Assembly (NCBI GenBank): GCA_958298945.1
Contig: CATQJD010000001.1
Coordinates: 763,209 to 827,208 of the forward strand
Source: Atherix ibis
Taxonomy: Eukaryota > Arthropoda > Insecta > Diptera > Athericidae
Direction of reading: 5' to 3'
Length of the DNA: 64,000 bases
Made by a program: the position numbers and the translations under genes. The notes beneath the pieces were generated by a model that saw only the letters and a program-made list of their open reading frames with translations, did not search any database and was not told where the DNA came from. Shown piece by piece: positions 11,446 through 22,391 of this stretch (positions are counted from its first letter, which is position 1; each line of letters opens with the position of its first letter).

Positions 11446-14400
11446 CAGCAACAGCATATATAGTATTGCTGCTGCAATAAGAACGCCATATGCCATAAAT
11501 TAATTCCATAAAAAATCGCTGTTTGCACTTTTCACATCCCGCATTTTAGAAAGAGTAAATGGAATGCTCAAAATTATTAACAGTGTCAAACACGAGTAAT
11601 GATTTATTTGTAGATTGTAGTTATTTCTAATTTTTCGTTCACTTTGTAGTGCTGCCACATATTTGAGTAGTTAGCTATGTAGCAGCATAGTTTGTTGATA
11701 GTTGAAATTAAAATCGAAATAAAGTAAGTGAATGCATAATTTTGAGTCATATTAAAAATTGCATAAAGTATAATTTATAAATAATAAAATAATATAAATA
11801 AATGTGCAATATCTTTAATGGAAAGACGTTTTGAAGGAGTGAGAGAACATAAATACTTCCATTTTTCCCACTATTCTTCAGTTGAACAGATGAGGTTTTC
11901 CTACTCGTTAAAATTTGATAAATCAACGACATTCTTGAACAATTGAATTTATGCTGATTATCTACTTATTGGAGTTATGTTCGGAGGTTCAGTATTGAAA
12001 AATTTACATATTATTTGACCTCAACTTTTTTCCCACATTTTTAGTGTTGATACGTTTGCTCTAGAATCGACTTTTGCTACTGATTTTATTATTATAAACA
12101 ACAGGTAAACTTTTATTCTTATGCTATTGATCAAACAGAGTCAAATAATTACAAATTGATAAACTCCCTAAAGCTTCAGAAAATTCTTATATCGCGGATA
12201 GTGTTACATCAGAATTAGCTCAAAAATATTCGATATAAACTGCTAAAAGCGCGCACCACACAATACAATAATGTACTTTAATGACAATCAATATAGAAAA
12301 GATTACCATCTAAATAAGAGATATAATAATAACCGAAGCATTAACAATAGAAAATATAATACAAATTTTACTAATATATATAATAACAGAAACTATAAGA
12401 ATATAAATAACGATAATTATCAACTAAATAATAATAATTATAATAGGCATAAACCAAAACTTCAGAAATAATAATATTGTAGAAGTGTACAAAAAATTCA
12501 AGTACGAAATTCGGGAGACAATGGAGACCTCCGACACAATCAAGACGGGGACTCCCAAAATGATAATTAAATTTAGAAAATATAATAAATATTTCTAAAA
12601 AAAATTATATTTATGTTGAAAAGCACTGGTATATCAGCTGTTTGAACATGCATTTTTTTTCTAAGTTCATCCAGCTGACTTGTTTGCTTGGCAAGAATAG
12701 CTAGCTGGAAAATGGGGTAAAATTATATGCACGTGAATATTCTAGAACAGCAGATTCCGTTAGGATATTTTTCGTGGATGGAGAATGAAGAACGTGATGA
12801 GGGAGTTGGAGGGGTATTTCCCTTTAGTTCGTGTGGCCGCGAACGTTACATACGTAATACAACTTAATTCTTGAGTGAATATTCAAATTAAAAAGTTTTC
12901 TGCATTGTTCCAAATTCAACAAATTCTGTGTTTTGCATATGCAAATACAAATAAAATAAAAGCCAATAATTCATAAGTGGAGGTGCACAAGTTTCTGTTC
13001 TTTTTTAATTATGATAATTTAATAGAGCAAATACTCCAAATGTAAAAAATATTTTGTTGGACTATTTCATGATTTTGAAGAAAACCTTTAAAAGTAATAA
13101 AAAAATAAAAATAAATTTCCATATAGAAGTATTAATTAATACGCCAAATGAGTTATCAAAAATAAAAACAACTAAATAAATTTTCAAATTCATATATACG
13201 AGCAATGCACTGAACGTGGTACGGGACCACAAGCCAGCAACCAGGAGAACGGAAGAATTTCATTTTCCGTTAATAACTGTAAGTCGCAAATTCCATTACT
13301 TTATAAATTATACCATGTTAGACAGATGAACAATAATTTAGAAAAATGAAATTTTTTTTTCGTAACTGAACATACATATAATAATAGGTAAAGAAATTTC
13401 TCAGAAAAGTATATATACGAGTATCTAATACAAACATAAAACTTTTCAAAACAAATATTTTGAACATATTTGTCTTAAAATCTTTAAGGAAAATAAAAAC
13501 AATAATAAAACAAACATGAGAAATATGGCTACCTTCCTTAAGGAAGGTAAACAAAAATAAAACAAATATAAAAAATTAAAATAATAAAATGAATTATTGA
13601 AGAAATCAAGAATTTTCATCTTAATCTAGGAATAAAAGAAAATATATTTTTTGCAAAAAGAAACAATTTTTTATATTCAAAATTAATATGTAAAACAACA
13701 AATGAAATGAATTTGAAATAAACAGAAATTCTTTAATAAATTCAGATGCAATAGGAAAAAAGTCTAATGAGTAATTCAAAGTAATCCTAAAATCATTTGT
13801 AGTTATTTTTCTGTCTGCTTATTTAAATCGCCTAGTACATTAATACTCATAAATAAATAAATAAATATATAAATAATATATGAAATAAAAGAGAAAAACC
13901 TTTTTGAATATTGTTACATTCAAAATACCGAACAATTGTGATTTTAATTTTTTATCGAAATTCAATATTTGTTGTAACTATAATAAATTGTAACTAATGA
14001 CAAGGGCATAAATCTAACAATAATCTAATATTTTTAGACACAAGTATGTATATTTAAATATAAAGTGAAAATTAATTATAATAGAAAAAAATAATAATAA
14101 TAATATGATGTTAAGAAGATCATATGAGGATGAAAGTGAACACACAAGAATATAGACAACAGCCAACGAAAACCACAACAAAAATATTATATATTTTATT
14201 ATCATACTTACATAAAAATACATCAAAATGCGAATAAATAAATGAAAAACAAATAATATATATGTGTACGTATAAAAGAAGTAAGGCGAATTAATTTTTT
14301 TTTATAAAATTTAAATTTATTGAAAAAATATTTAAATTTTAATAAATGAAATAAAATTTAAAAACGATGAAACAAGATTAAATGGTTGAGGAAAAGCAAA

Positions 14401-14689
14401 AAAATTAATATTGAAAAGCAAAGTAAGAAGGGTTAGGGAATAATATACCATATAATAAAAATGATCTAGTTTTCCTCTTTTTAAATTAATACTTCCATTC
14501 TTTTTATTTAAGTGTTAAAATTAAATAGAAAGAAATGTCACCGAAACTTTATAACAAAAGTTCAAGACAGAAATTAAAAAAACTATTTCTTCTTAAGAAT
14601 TTGTTTGTCAGCTTTCTTAATTTTTATAATAATAACTTCATAAATTCCTTATTATTTCTTCTTATTCCTTTTATATAATCAGTTTCCAT
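11446..14689. other. AT-rich stretch with little recognisable content
   Basis: Apart from the Asn-rich frame listed separately, six-frame reading gives only low-complexity Lys/Asn/Ile/Phe frames that are expected by chance in DNA this AT-rich. The less AT-rich patch near 12700-12860 could be retroelement flank, but no motif proves it. Confidence 0.35.
12271..12471 (+). pseudogene. Asn-rich frame, possible gag nucleocapsid remnant
   Basis: A 66-codon frame starting with a true ATG is packed with Asn, Tyr and Arg (NNNRSINNRKYN, YNNRNYKNINNDNYQ). Gag C-termini of some insect Ty3/Gypsy elements have a similar NYNNRN texture. The less AT-rich stretch just downstream (to about 12560) reads RNSGDNGDL in one frame, which also fits a gag tail. 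The alternative is random low-complexity AAT/TAT repeats. No zinc knuckle is present. Confidence 0.3.
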
Positions 14690-14699
14690 TGGTAAAAGC

Positions 14700-14995
14700 A
14701 TAAATTAGTATCAGAAGTATATGCATATTACTTGACTGCTATAGGAATAAGATCCCAACGACGCTATATTAATACCTTTCCACGGTCGTTCGGTAGGAGT
14801 TAATGTGCTCATGGGTGGTCGTACAACATGAATTAGAAACCTTCGTTTCTTTTCACGTAGTGCAGATCAATATGTGTTTGCGAATGTCACTAGCCAACCT
14901 GGACCAAAAAAGCACCGATGTATTCGCTTAAGCGTCTTAGCAATGCCTTCATGTGCAGTCAGCGCATTGAGAACTTTTCTGTAAGGTTATGTTGA
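14700..14995 (-). pseudogene. Integrase N-terminal domain relic
   Basis: Across frameshifts the minus strand reads AHEGIAKTLKRIHRCFFWPG, then DIRKHI and a CxxC-like pair. This is the HHCC zinc-binding domain of a Ty3/Gypsy integrase. It continues into the start of the catalytic core (TERPW..INID) and ends in AT-rich sequence near 14700 before the rest of the core. Confidence 0.6.
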
Positions 14996-15039
14996 ATCTA
15001 CAATTTCTAGGTTAGCTCTTCTCCAAGGCTATCTTTTCT

Positions 15040-15297
15040 TTAAGGAAGCATACGAATATTAATATACCCATTCTCTACTCTCATATCGGGCAGCCCACGC
15101 TTGTGGTGCATCGCTTCCTGAAACAGTACCAGATAACCTATATCTGAAAAATGAGGAGAGTTTAGGTCCATCCAGTCATAAATATCGTCTTTGAAACTGA
15201 TATCCTCGATATGCATTCTTGCTAGAGCGTCTGGTAATATGTTCATCGTAGTCATAGCCTTTAATTTTGAGACTCCATCGTTCTTATCTTCCACCAA
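15040..15297 (-). pseudogene. RNase H end and RT-integrase connection relic
   Basis: An 85-codon minus frame contains NILPDALARMHIED, the (A)DALSRM motif that closes the RNase H domain of Ty3/Gypsy pol. It is followed by the variable connection segment leading to integrase. It lies between the RT and integrase fragments of the same element. Confidence 0.65.
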
Positions 15298-15379
15298 GAT
15301 CCTCTTGATTTATGAGCCATTTAAGACTGATATCGTTTTAAGTATATCCGTGATCGGAGCAGATAATGAGACAAAGTAT

Positions 15380-15740
15380 GGTATGAATCAACGATACCAT
15401 CCAGCCACACCCATAAATCTACGAACCTGCTTAATAGATTTCAGAGCGCAATAATGGACAATTGAGAAAATCTTATCGAGATCCGTACGGATTCCTCCAT
15501 TCCCTATAATGAATCCTAAATATTTATTTTCTTAAGGCAAAACTAACTCTTCCCCATATAGATGGTCAGAACGGCCTTTCGTAAACAATCAGCAACACAT
15601 TCCAGTAACTTAAAATTTGAGTCATGGTCTTCAGATAGAATTAGATCGTCGAGATACACCAAAACTCTATCTCTTACATTAAAAGAAATTACCTTATACA
15701 TCAATTGGCATAAGGTTTGAGGAGTATACATAATCCAAAT
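15380..15740 (-). pseudogene. Ty3/Gypsy reverse transcriptase relic with YLDD box
   Basis: The minus frame 15731-15543 reads APQTLCQLM-type sequence (here TPQTLCQLMYKVI), then RVLVYLDDLILSEDHDS with an intact YLDD at about 15660-15640, then DCLRKAVLTIYMGKS. In other frames to about 15380 the thumb and connection sequence continues (GNGGIRTD, RRFMGVAGWYRRFIP-like). Frameshifts prevent a continuous product. Confidence 0.7.
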
Positions 15741-16071
15741 TGCTTAAATTGGTAAAAAAAGGATTCTTTTGCAAATCGAAATCCACTAAAATGCGTCTTT
15801 CAGATCCAAGCTGGAAATAAATTTAGCTGAAAGTAATCAACCTATTATCCCACCAATTTGAGGTAAGGAATACAGATTTAATTTCCCTTGCATTAAAGCA
15901 GAGCCCCATCTTTCCATGCTAATGCACCAATCTTTCTTGGTGACGACATTAACTTTCCTTGCATCGAAACAGAGTATTACCTTTCCAGGCTTACACACTA
16001 ATACTAAGGATGAGCTTTATGGCTTTCCTCTATTACCCCTAGCATTAACTTACGCTTGAGATCCTCATTCA

Positions 16072-16598
16072 TTAACTTCTGTACCGCTGTGAAATCCGGT
16101 AAAACCTTTGTTTAATTTGTATAGCCTCACCTACTTCTATCTTATATTCTATCATACTTGTTTTCCGCAGAGAAATTGTAGAAGAGGAAGGAAACCGATA
16201 TTTAACTACGTGCAACCGAGTTCTCTCCGTAGTATTTAACTCGTGCATTATCCCAGTTTCCGTGAGTATTTCTGAGCCATCCGTCACCGAAACTATTCCG
16301 ATATCATCTGGAGCGAGTCCAAAAGCTTTCCAAAAATCTATACCCAAATACAATTCTTGACTCAACTCAGGAGCTATATAGAAAGTGATTATTTTTGTGA
16401 TTCCCCTAAATATAATTTCGGTTTCCAAGTTACCCAATATTTTCGGACGTTCCCATTCACAACTTCGATAGTAGCTTGATAGTGTTCAATATTATTAACA
16501 TTCTTGCAAAAGAGTAATTTAACTCCCTTACTAAGAATGCTAACGCTTGCGCCACTGTCCAACAAGCCATTGTTAGTTTTACCAAAGATGACGAACAA
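16072..16598 (-). pseudogene. Aspartic protease domain, block A, joined to RT linker
   Basis: The frame 16598-16389 begins MFVIFGKTNNGLLDSGASVS and holds the catalytic DSGA. A frameshift moves to the frame 16437-16072, which continues through ELYLGIDFWKAFGL (the LGxDF motif near the protease end). It then runs into the linker before RT (GEAIQIKQRFYRISQ). Only block A stays joined to the downstream pol region. Confidence 0.7.
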
Positions 16599-17661
16599 GC
16601 CAAAGGTGGTTTTCGCAAAGGAGGCAATGGGATTTTAAGGTATTCAAAGGAAGCAATGGGATTTGAGGGTATCATTACGGTCTTGGTAATAATGTCCTCG
16701 GTGATCGCAACTCCAAAATATGATGAATCCTGTTTTCACCGATAGTACTCCCTCTGCGGAAGCAGGTATGGGTGTGTATCTATCCTGACATATATCTATT
16801 TCCTCAAATACCGCAATCTCTTCATTAAAATATCTAGTTGTTTGGTGTCGCATTGCCCTATTTCTCATTTGGGTACGCTCAATCTGTGTTATATATGAAC
16901 GTAGTTAGATGATACTCTCCGTTGGAGAAATTGTAGAAGAGGAAGGAAACCGATATTTAACTAATTGCAACCGAGTTCTCTCCGTAGTGTTTAACTCGTG
17001 CATTATACCATTTTCCGTGAGTATTTCTGAGCCATCCGTCACCGAAACTATTCCGATATCATCTGGAGCGAGTCCAAAAGCTTTCCAAAAATCTATACCC
17101 AAATACAATTCTTGACTCAACTCAGGAGCTATATAGAAAGTGATTATTTTTGTGATTCCCCTAAATATAATTTCGGTTTCCAAGTAACCCAATATTTTCG
17201 GACGTTCCCGTTCACAAATTCGATGGTAGCTTGATAGTGTTCAATATTGTTAACATTCTTGCAAAGGAGTAATTTAACTCCCTTACTAAGAATGCTAACG
17301 CTTGCGCCACTGTCCAACAAGACATTGTTAGTTTTACCAAAGATGACGAACAAGCCATAGATGGTTTTCGCAAAGGAGGGAATGGGATTTTAAGGTATTC
17401 AAAGGAAGCAATGGGATTTGAGGGTATCATTACGGTCTTGGTAATAATGTCCTCGGTGATCGCAACTCCAAAATATGATGAATCCTGTTTTAACCGATAG
17501 TACTCCCTCTGCGGATGCAGGTATGGGTGTGTCTCTATCCTAACATATATCTATTTCCTCAAATACCGCAATCTCTTCATTAAAATATCTAGTTGTTTGG
17601 TGTCGCATTGCCCTATTTCTCATTTGGGTACGCTAAATCTGTGTTATATATGAACGTAGTT
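16170..17661 (-). repeat. 737-bp tandem duplication of gag end and protease
   Basis: Block A (16170-16906) and block B (16925-17661) are colinear at an offset of 755 with no net indel and only a modest number of substitutions. Both carry, on the minus strand, a damaged CCHC knuckle (FWSCDHRGHYYQDR; last Cys lost) and the retroviral-type aspartic protease motif LLDSGASVSIL. The FRGITKIITFYIAPELSQEL region follows in both. The 18-nt joint 16907-16924 begins agatgatac, the reverse complement of gtatcatct that follows block B at 17662-17670. Confidence 0.9.
16905..17353 (-). pseudogene. Aspartic protease domain, block B
   Basis: This repeats block A: frame 17353-17144 with LLDSGASVSIL, then frame 17192-16905 with ELYLGIDFWKAFGLAPDDIG. 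It runs out at the duplication joint, so it lacks any RT continuation. The same frameshift position is shared with block A, so the duplication happened after that frameshift or copied it. Confidence 0.7.
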
Positions 17662-18500
17662 GTATCATCTCACCAACTCTAGATAACAGCTCGCTAATTT
17701 TTCGTTTAGGCTCCTATTCAATAATTGGTTTTTATATCCTCATCAGTTAGGTAATCTCCCCAATCCATCCAAAACGCTTATTGATTATTTCGAAGCAATA
17801 TCCAGTACCAATTGGACACATTCTCGCCAAAGATCATACGGAGGTTTCAATACAACATAGGCCAATCGCCAAATAAATAATTTCCTCGATATTCAAACGA
17901 ACGTTATTGTCACCGTATTGAATTCTCCAAAATTTCATTGCACTAGCCGACGTTAGGTATACGGTGGACGACTAAAATGGTACAATGATATTGTTGGTAT
18001 GCTGTGTTTTTGGATGGACGACTAAAATAGGAATTGCCTCAAGGGTTATTGTTTTCACAATGGTGATTCCTTCAACGGTTATTATCGTTGGTGTTCAAAG
18101 TGGTCATCCCTCCACGGGTATATATCTGTTTGATCCGATGATTTGTCTTTAAAACTGCTGGAAGGACTGAGAATTATTATCCGGGTTGGGTTCTGATTCT
18201 TCCGCCTCATGATTCTGTTGATCTCCGGTATATTCCCTTTCCAAATTCCAGATGTTCAACCGAAACCGGAGAGTGAACCGGTATTAGATTTGTCTACTGA
18301 ATTAATTTGCGGCTCCTCGTGTCATATCCCTTGGGTATGCCACCAGCATACGGTTGACATTAATCTAATTTCACTCTTGATTGGCTTAGTGGACATAATT
18401 TATGTATTTGCAGACATTCGGTGAGATATGTACGGTGTAACAAATGTCTACAAGGGCCTTTCACAGGTTCCATAGCTGGATACTAATCATCGGACTGGCA
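17662..18500 (-). pseudogene. Gag region relic
   Basis: Upstream of the protease blocks the minus strand has gag-like frames. One piece near 17960-17700 reads KFWRIQYGDNNVRLNIEE and then SVWSLARMCP-type sequence, like the capsid-region wording of Ty3/Gypsy gag. A charged piece near 18400-18130 precedes it. Multiple stops are present and no CCHC knuckle other than those in the duplicated blocks is seen. Confidence 0.45.
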
Positions 18501-18939
18501 AATCTCATAGCGTTTCATTTCCGCTCCCGTTGTTGTTTTTCCTATAATTGGAGATCGAATCATCCAATTATTGACAAAAAATTCTGATTAGGCGAAAGAG
18601 AAAAAAAAAGTAGAAAAAAATGTATCTTAAATTATAAAGGTCCAATGAAGAATGAGACTCCCACGATTACCTCCTATCGGAATAAGTATGGAAATTTATT
18701 ACTATTGTTTTAGGAATACTTAAAAGAACTGTTTACTTTACTATGAAAATTTTACCATGTGTTATATCGATTTGCTCTTCAAAGCTTAAATTAAATAAAT
18801 AATTAGTATATTTTTTTAATAAATTACACAATATATACATCAAAAGTGAAAGGAAAAACTGTAAATAAATAATAATGAGGTTTAGACATACTCCAAACGC
18901 TGTACCATCACCAATTCATCGTATAGGTAATTGTTAACA

Positions 18940-19425
18940 CTATTGCTTTTCCCTAATACAAATCCGACAAAATTTGATTATTTTTTTCGATTCTATTAAG
19001 GATAGCATTGAAGATAAGAGGTTAATGCAAATGTATCGGAATTTTACCAAGTTAGAAAGCAAACTAAGAGCCAAACTACTGCAAATCTCGAGGCTGAATC
19101 CAACTACACCTGCATAAAATAAGGAAAAGGAAAGGCCGAGGAAGAATACCAGTATCATAAATATTAAGCGAGGTAACTGCCAAACTCCCGCAATTCTTGA
19201 GGCCAATAATACTAGTAAAGTTCTCTGCGGTAAAAAATAAATAAGGAAAAAAGTGGGTTTTAGAATAAGGAATGAACTTATAACGCCTTGGATTTTATTA
19301 TTCGATAAAATGTATAAATAAAAAGGAATTTTACACCGCCTCAGTCCCACGTTTGCCAATTTGTTATGTAAATAACAAACCGGAGACCTACAAGGGTACA
19401 AAAAGGTCGTGTCTTGTAACGCCAC
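18940..19425 (-). other. Hydrophobic frame in retroelement leader
   Basis: A 161-codon minus-strand frame with ATG at 19425 lies exactly between the primer binding site and gag. It is rich in Leu, Ile, Phe and Ser with stretches that look membrane-like (LIFMILVFFLGLSFSLFYAG). I recognise no family. Its position makes untranslated leader with a chance open frame the likeliest reading. Confidence 0.3.
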
Positions 19426-19444
19426 GGCACAATGTTGGGCGCCA
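19426..19444 (-). promoter_or_regulatory. Primer binding site, tRNA-Lys type
   Basis: On the minus strand TGGCGCCCAAC begins three bases (aat) after an LTR end in ..taaca. This is the complement of the 3' end used by tRNA-Lys-primed retroelements. The remainder of the 18-nt site has diverged. Confidence 0.7.
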
Positions 19445-19447
19445 ATT

Positions 19448-19790
19448 TGTTATATTATATGATGTTTATTAAGCAACAAATTACCTTTCCTCCCTACATG
19501 GGTGGGCGGAAAACTAGTTTTGGTCGCAGAGGAGTAGTTTAACTACTCAGATGAGGCAGTGGTAGGCATGCTTGAAGGCCAGCATTTGCGGTAGAAGTAG
19601 TTTGCCACTATTGCCTTCGTACCCTGTCATAACAAATACATATATCATGTATGTTTTGGAGGTTCATATTTATTTTATTGTACTTGGGAGACCTCCGAGT
19701 ACCTAATGTTTCCAAAGGAATACAGGGGTGAAGCGAACTCATGGTAGGATGGTTAAAAAAATGGGAAATTTAATATTATAATAATACAAA
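19448..19790 (-). repeat. 5' LTR (outer end undefined)
   Basis: The inner boundary is set by ..taaca next to the primer binding site. The minus strand has an aataaa shortly before that end. A stretch with the exact word tgcttgaaggccagcatttg recurs, inverted and diverged, at 61310-61660. The outer TG end could not be placed because no second LTR flanks the element. Confidence 0.55.
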
Positions 19791-20515
19791 AATGAAAAAA
19801 ATTAATCACGGTGCAATTTAAAATTAAAGGAAAAAACAAAATAAAAAACTAACAAGGAAAGGAGACATTGTAGTTTAGGGAAGAAGTCGTCAGCCATGGT
19901 TCTGATACATATATTGTTGACCACCAGTATCCATTTCCCGTATTTGACTCTTCTGGCTGTATGTCGGAAGTGTCTCTTATGATGATGATAAACCTTCCTC
20001 ATCAACGAATCACTTCGGTTATGGAAAAAATCAGGAGAAGAGGGTTCAAAACAAAAATTCATACTTAGTCTTCATCTTATAAATTCATTATGCAAATTTT
20101 ATTTTATTTTACCTCATTTTTCATTAAGCTCAAATTCATTATTCCAATCCTATTTTCATTTACCTAATTTTTCATTAAGCTTAAATTCATTACACAAATT
20201 TTGTTTAATTTACATCATTTCAGTTGCTCTTGCAGTTAAACTCAACATTGTTGTTCTTTTTGCAGTTTAAATTTCAATATTTTTATTCTTACTGTGAACA
20301 AACATTTTTTAATTTATATTGTTTCATTTCTTTACAGTTGAAATATACTTTAAATTTCGATATTTATTATATAAATTTTAAAAAAAAGTATATAATATAA
20401 AAAGGAGATAAAGTAAAGGGTTTTTGAATAAGAACTTGACAACTTTTTTTTTAAATATCTCGCAAACCATTTGAGATATATCAAAACTTTTATTATTGGT
20501 TTAAAGTACAATCAA
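19791..20515. other. LTR outer part or flank; no gene
   Basis: A minus frame at 20062-19802 (86 codons) has no recognisable motif and probably belongs to the LTR or its flank. The rest is AT-rich with repeated words around tttcattaagctcaaattcatta near 20115-20190. Confidence 0.35.
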
Positions 20516-20520
20516 TGCAA

Positions 20521-21199
20521 TTATGAATGGAACTCGACTTCGGTCATTTCACCACCATGGGCACGGTTGCAGCGGTCGATTCGTTGAAGCCAATTTTCGA
20601 TGACTCGGCCACACAATTCGACGGGAGTGGCCGCCATTTCTCGTTCGATGTTGGCTCTTAGGTCCTCTAACGTCGCCGGCTTGTTGACATAGACCATCGA
20701 TTTAAAGTAGCCCCACAGAAAAAACTCTAGAGGTGTTAAATCACAAGATCTCGGCAACCAATCGACAGGACCTTTTCTCGATATAACACGTTCACCGAAC
20801 TTGGACTTCAATAAGTCGCTTGTTTCTCCCGCTGTGTGGGATGTGGCACCGTCTTGTTGAAACCACATATCACTGATGTGCAGCCCATGCAATTGATCGA
20901 AGAAATAACGTTGCAACATGTCTCTGTAGCGTTCACCATTGACTGTAATGTGACGGTAATTTTCATCAACGAAGAAAAATGGCCCAATGAAAACCGCACC
21001 ATACAGTCACTTTTTGTGGATGAAGTGGTGTTTCATGAAGCACATGAGGGTTTGCAGCACTCCAATAACGCATGTTTTGTTTGTTGACGAAGCTATTCAA
21101 CCAAAAATGCGCTCCATCACTGAAGATGATTTTGCCATGAAAGTCGTCATTTTCGGCAAACATCTCTAGAGCCCAATCTGAGAACATGCGTCGCTTCAT
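20521..21199 (-). pseudogene. IS630-Tc1-mariner transposase, C-terminal two thirds, frameshifted
   Basis: The minus strand from 21199 reads FSDWALEMFAEND, then FSDGAHFWLNSFVNKQNMRYW and HPQKVTVWCGF. A one-base excess near 20990 shifts frame into YRDMLQRYFFDQL and on through WFQQDGATSHTA and DLTPLEFFLWGY to the end at 20521. These are the DDE-domain motifs of mariner-type transposases, which cut and paste at TA. The three acidic positions are SDG, QQDG and CDLTP, with 36 residues between the second and third. The N-terminal DNA-binding third is missing and the shift disables it. TIRs were not located. Confidence 0.8.
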
Positions 21200-22391
21200 A
21201 TGACTTAAGAACTTAAGATCAAGTTAACTCAAGAACTAAAGTAAGAAATCAAAAGTGTCAAGTTGCTATTGGAAAATCCGATACAAGGGAAAAATCGAGG
21301 CACGAGTATATAAAGAGAAGAAAAAAGAAAAGAAGGGAACAAAGAAAATTTCTTGTAACCAGGCATGAGGTTACATTTTTTTTTTATACGTATAATATGA
21401 GCCAATTTCATGTAAGATTCTGATTATTATTCAATATTCAGTTTTCTATGCTAATAATAATTTTATGTTTATATGTTTAGTTTTATTTGTTATTGTTTTC
21501 TTTTTATTCAAATTTAAAATTTATTGCTGCTCTGAACGCATCAAATCAATTTATTTTCTTGTAATAAAAATCTTATTCTCCACTTTTTTTTCTGTTATAT
21601 AAAAGATAATTTATTATTAAAGATAATTTAATAAATTAATTTAAGAGATCTATAGTCCGAAACCATTATAAGTTTAATTTTCCATAACATATAGAATTTT
21701 TTATTATAAGAATAAATATTAATAATAATTTTAATTTTCAATAATACGTGTATAAGAGAAAATATTTTACTTATTATGTAAGGAAAATAATAATAATAGT
21801 AATAATATAAATTTGATTATACTTATGAAAAATACCGAAAAGAAAAAAATGTTAGAATTATAAAACGTTTTATGGGAATGTAACGTAAAAATTACATTTT
21901 CTTATGGCCTAAATAAAGGCAGTGTCCATTACCTTAATATAACAATATTTTAAATTTATGCTCAGAAGCCCATTCGAAAAACGTATGAACTATTTATCTG
22001 CAATGTTCCCACAATGTGAAGACGCTCATATAGCGCGAGTACTGTATTTTTCATATTACACGTTTTGCTTAACAAAATGTAAGGCAGTAATGATGCATTC
22101 CATAATGACATTTTTAATCAAGTTATCATTAGTATTGTAGACGTCGAATAATTAAGATCAATGAGTTTCTGACATAACGTTGAAGCAATATTAAGAATAA
22201 TTCCAATTTTGTACCTTTTATTTTCTCTACCTTTTTATTTTTCTACTCTTATTTATAAAACTTGTTCATTATACCAACATATTATCTTTTTTATAATTTA
22301 AAAAAATCCTAGATATCTTTTAATTATTAATCTATTTTAGACTTAAAATGTTTGGATTTGTCTTTAAATTATAATTAGAAAAAATTTAAAG
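21200..22391. other. AT-rich intergenic, no recognised gene
   Basis: A 60-codon frame at 21958-22140 has no recognisable motif. The last part is the 3' side of the minus-strand HMG-box gene. Confidence 0.4.

Larger units (their letters stand above)
14690..19790 (-). mobile_element. Degenerate Ty3/Gypsy element (gag-PR-RT-RH-INT), 3'-truncated
   Basis: On the minus strand the element reads in canonical order. An LTR (about 19790-19448) is followed by a primer binding site at 19444-19426 and a long leader. Then come gag-like sequence (about 18400-17662), a gag zinc-knuckle remnant and the aspartic protease (duplicated), reverse transcriptase with YLDD near 15650, the RNase H/connection region near 15250, and the integrase zinc-binding domain near 14990-14860. 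It stops inside the integrase core near 14690, so the 3' LTR is missing. Frames are interrupted throughout. The tRNA-Lys-type primer site and domain wording resemble the Osvaldo/Ulysses lineage, but that placement is inference. Confidence 0.75.

Noticed and set aside
21958..22140. 60-codon plus frame starting with Leu/Met-type codon
   Set aside because: No recognisable motif and ordinary length for this base composition.
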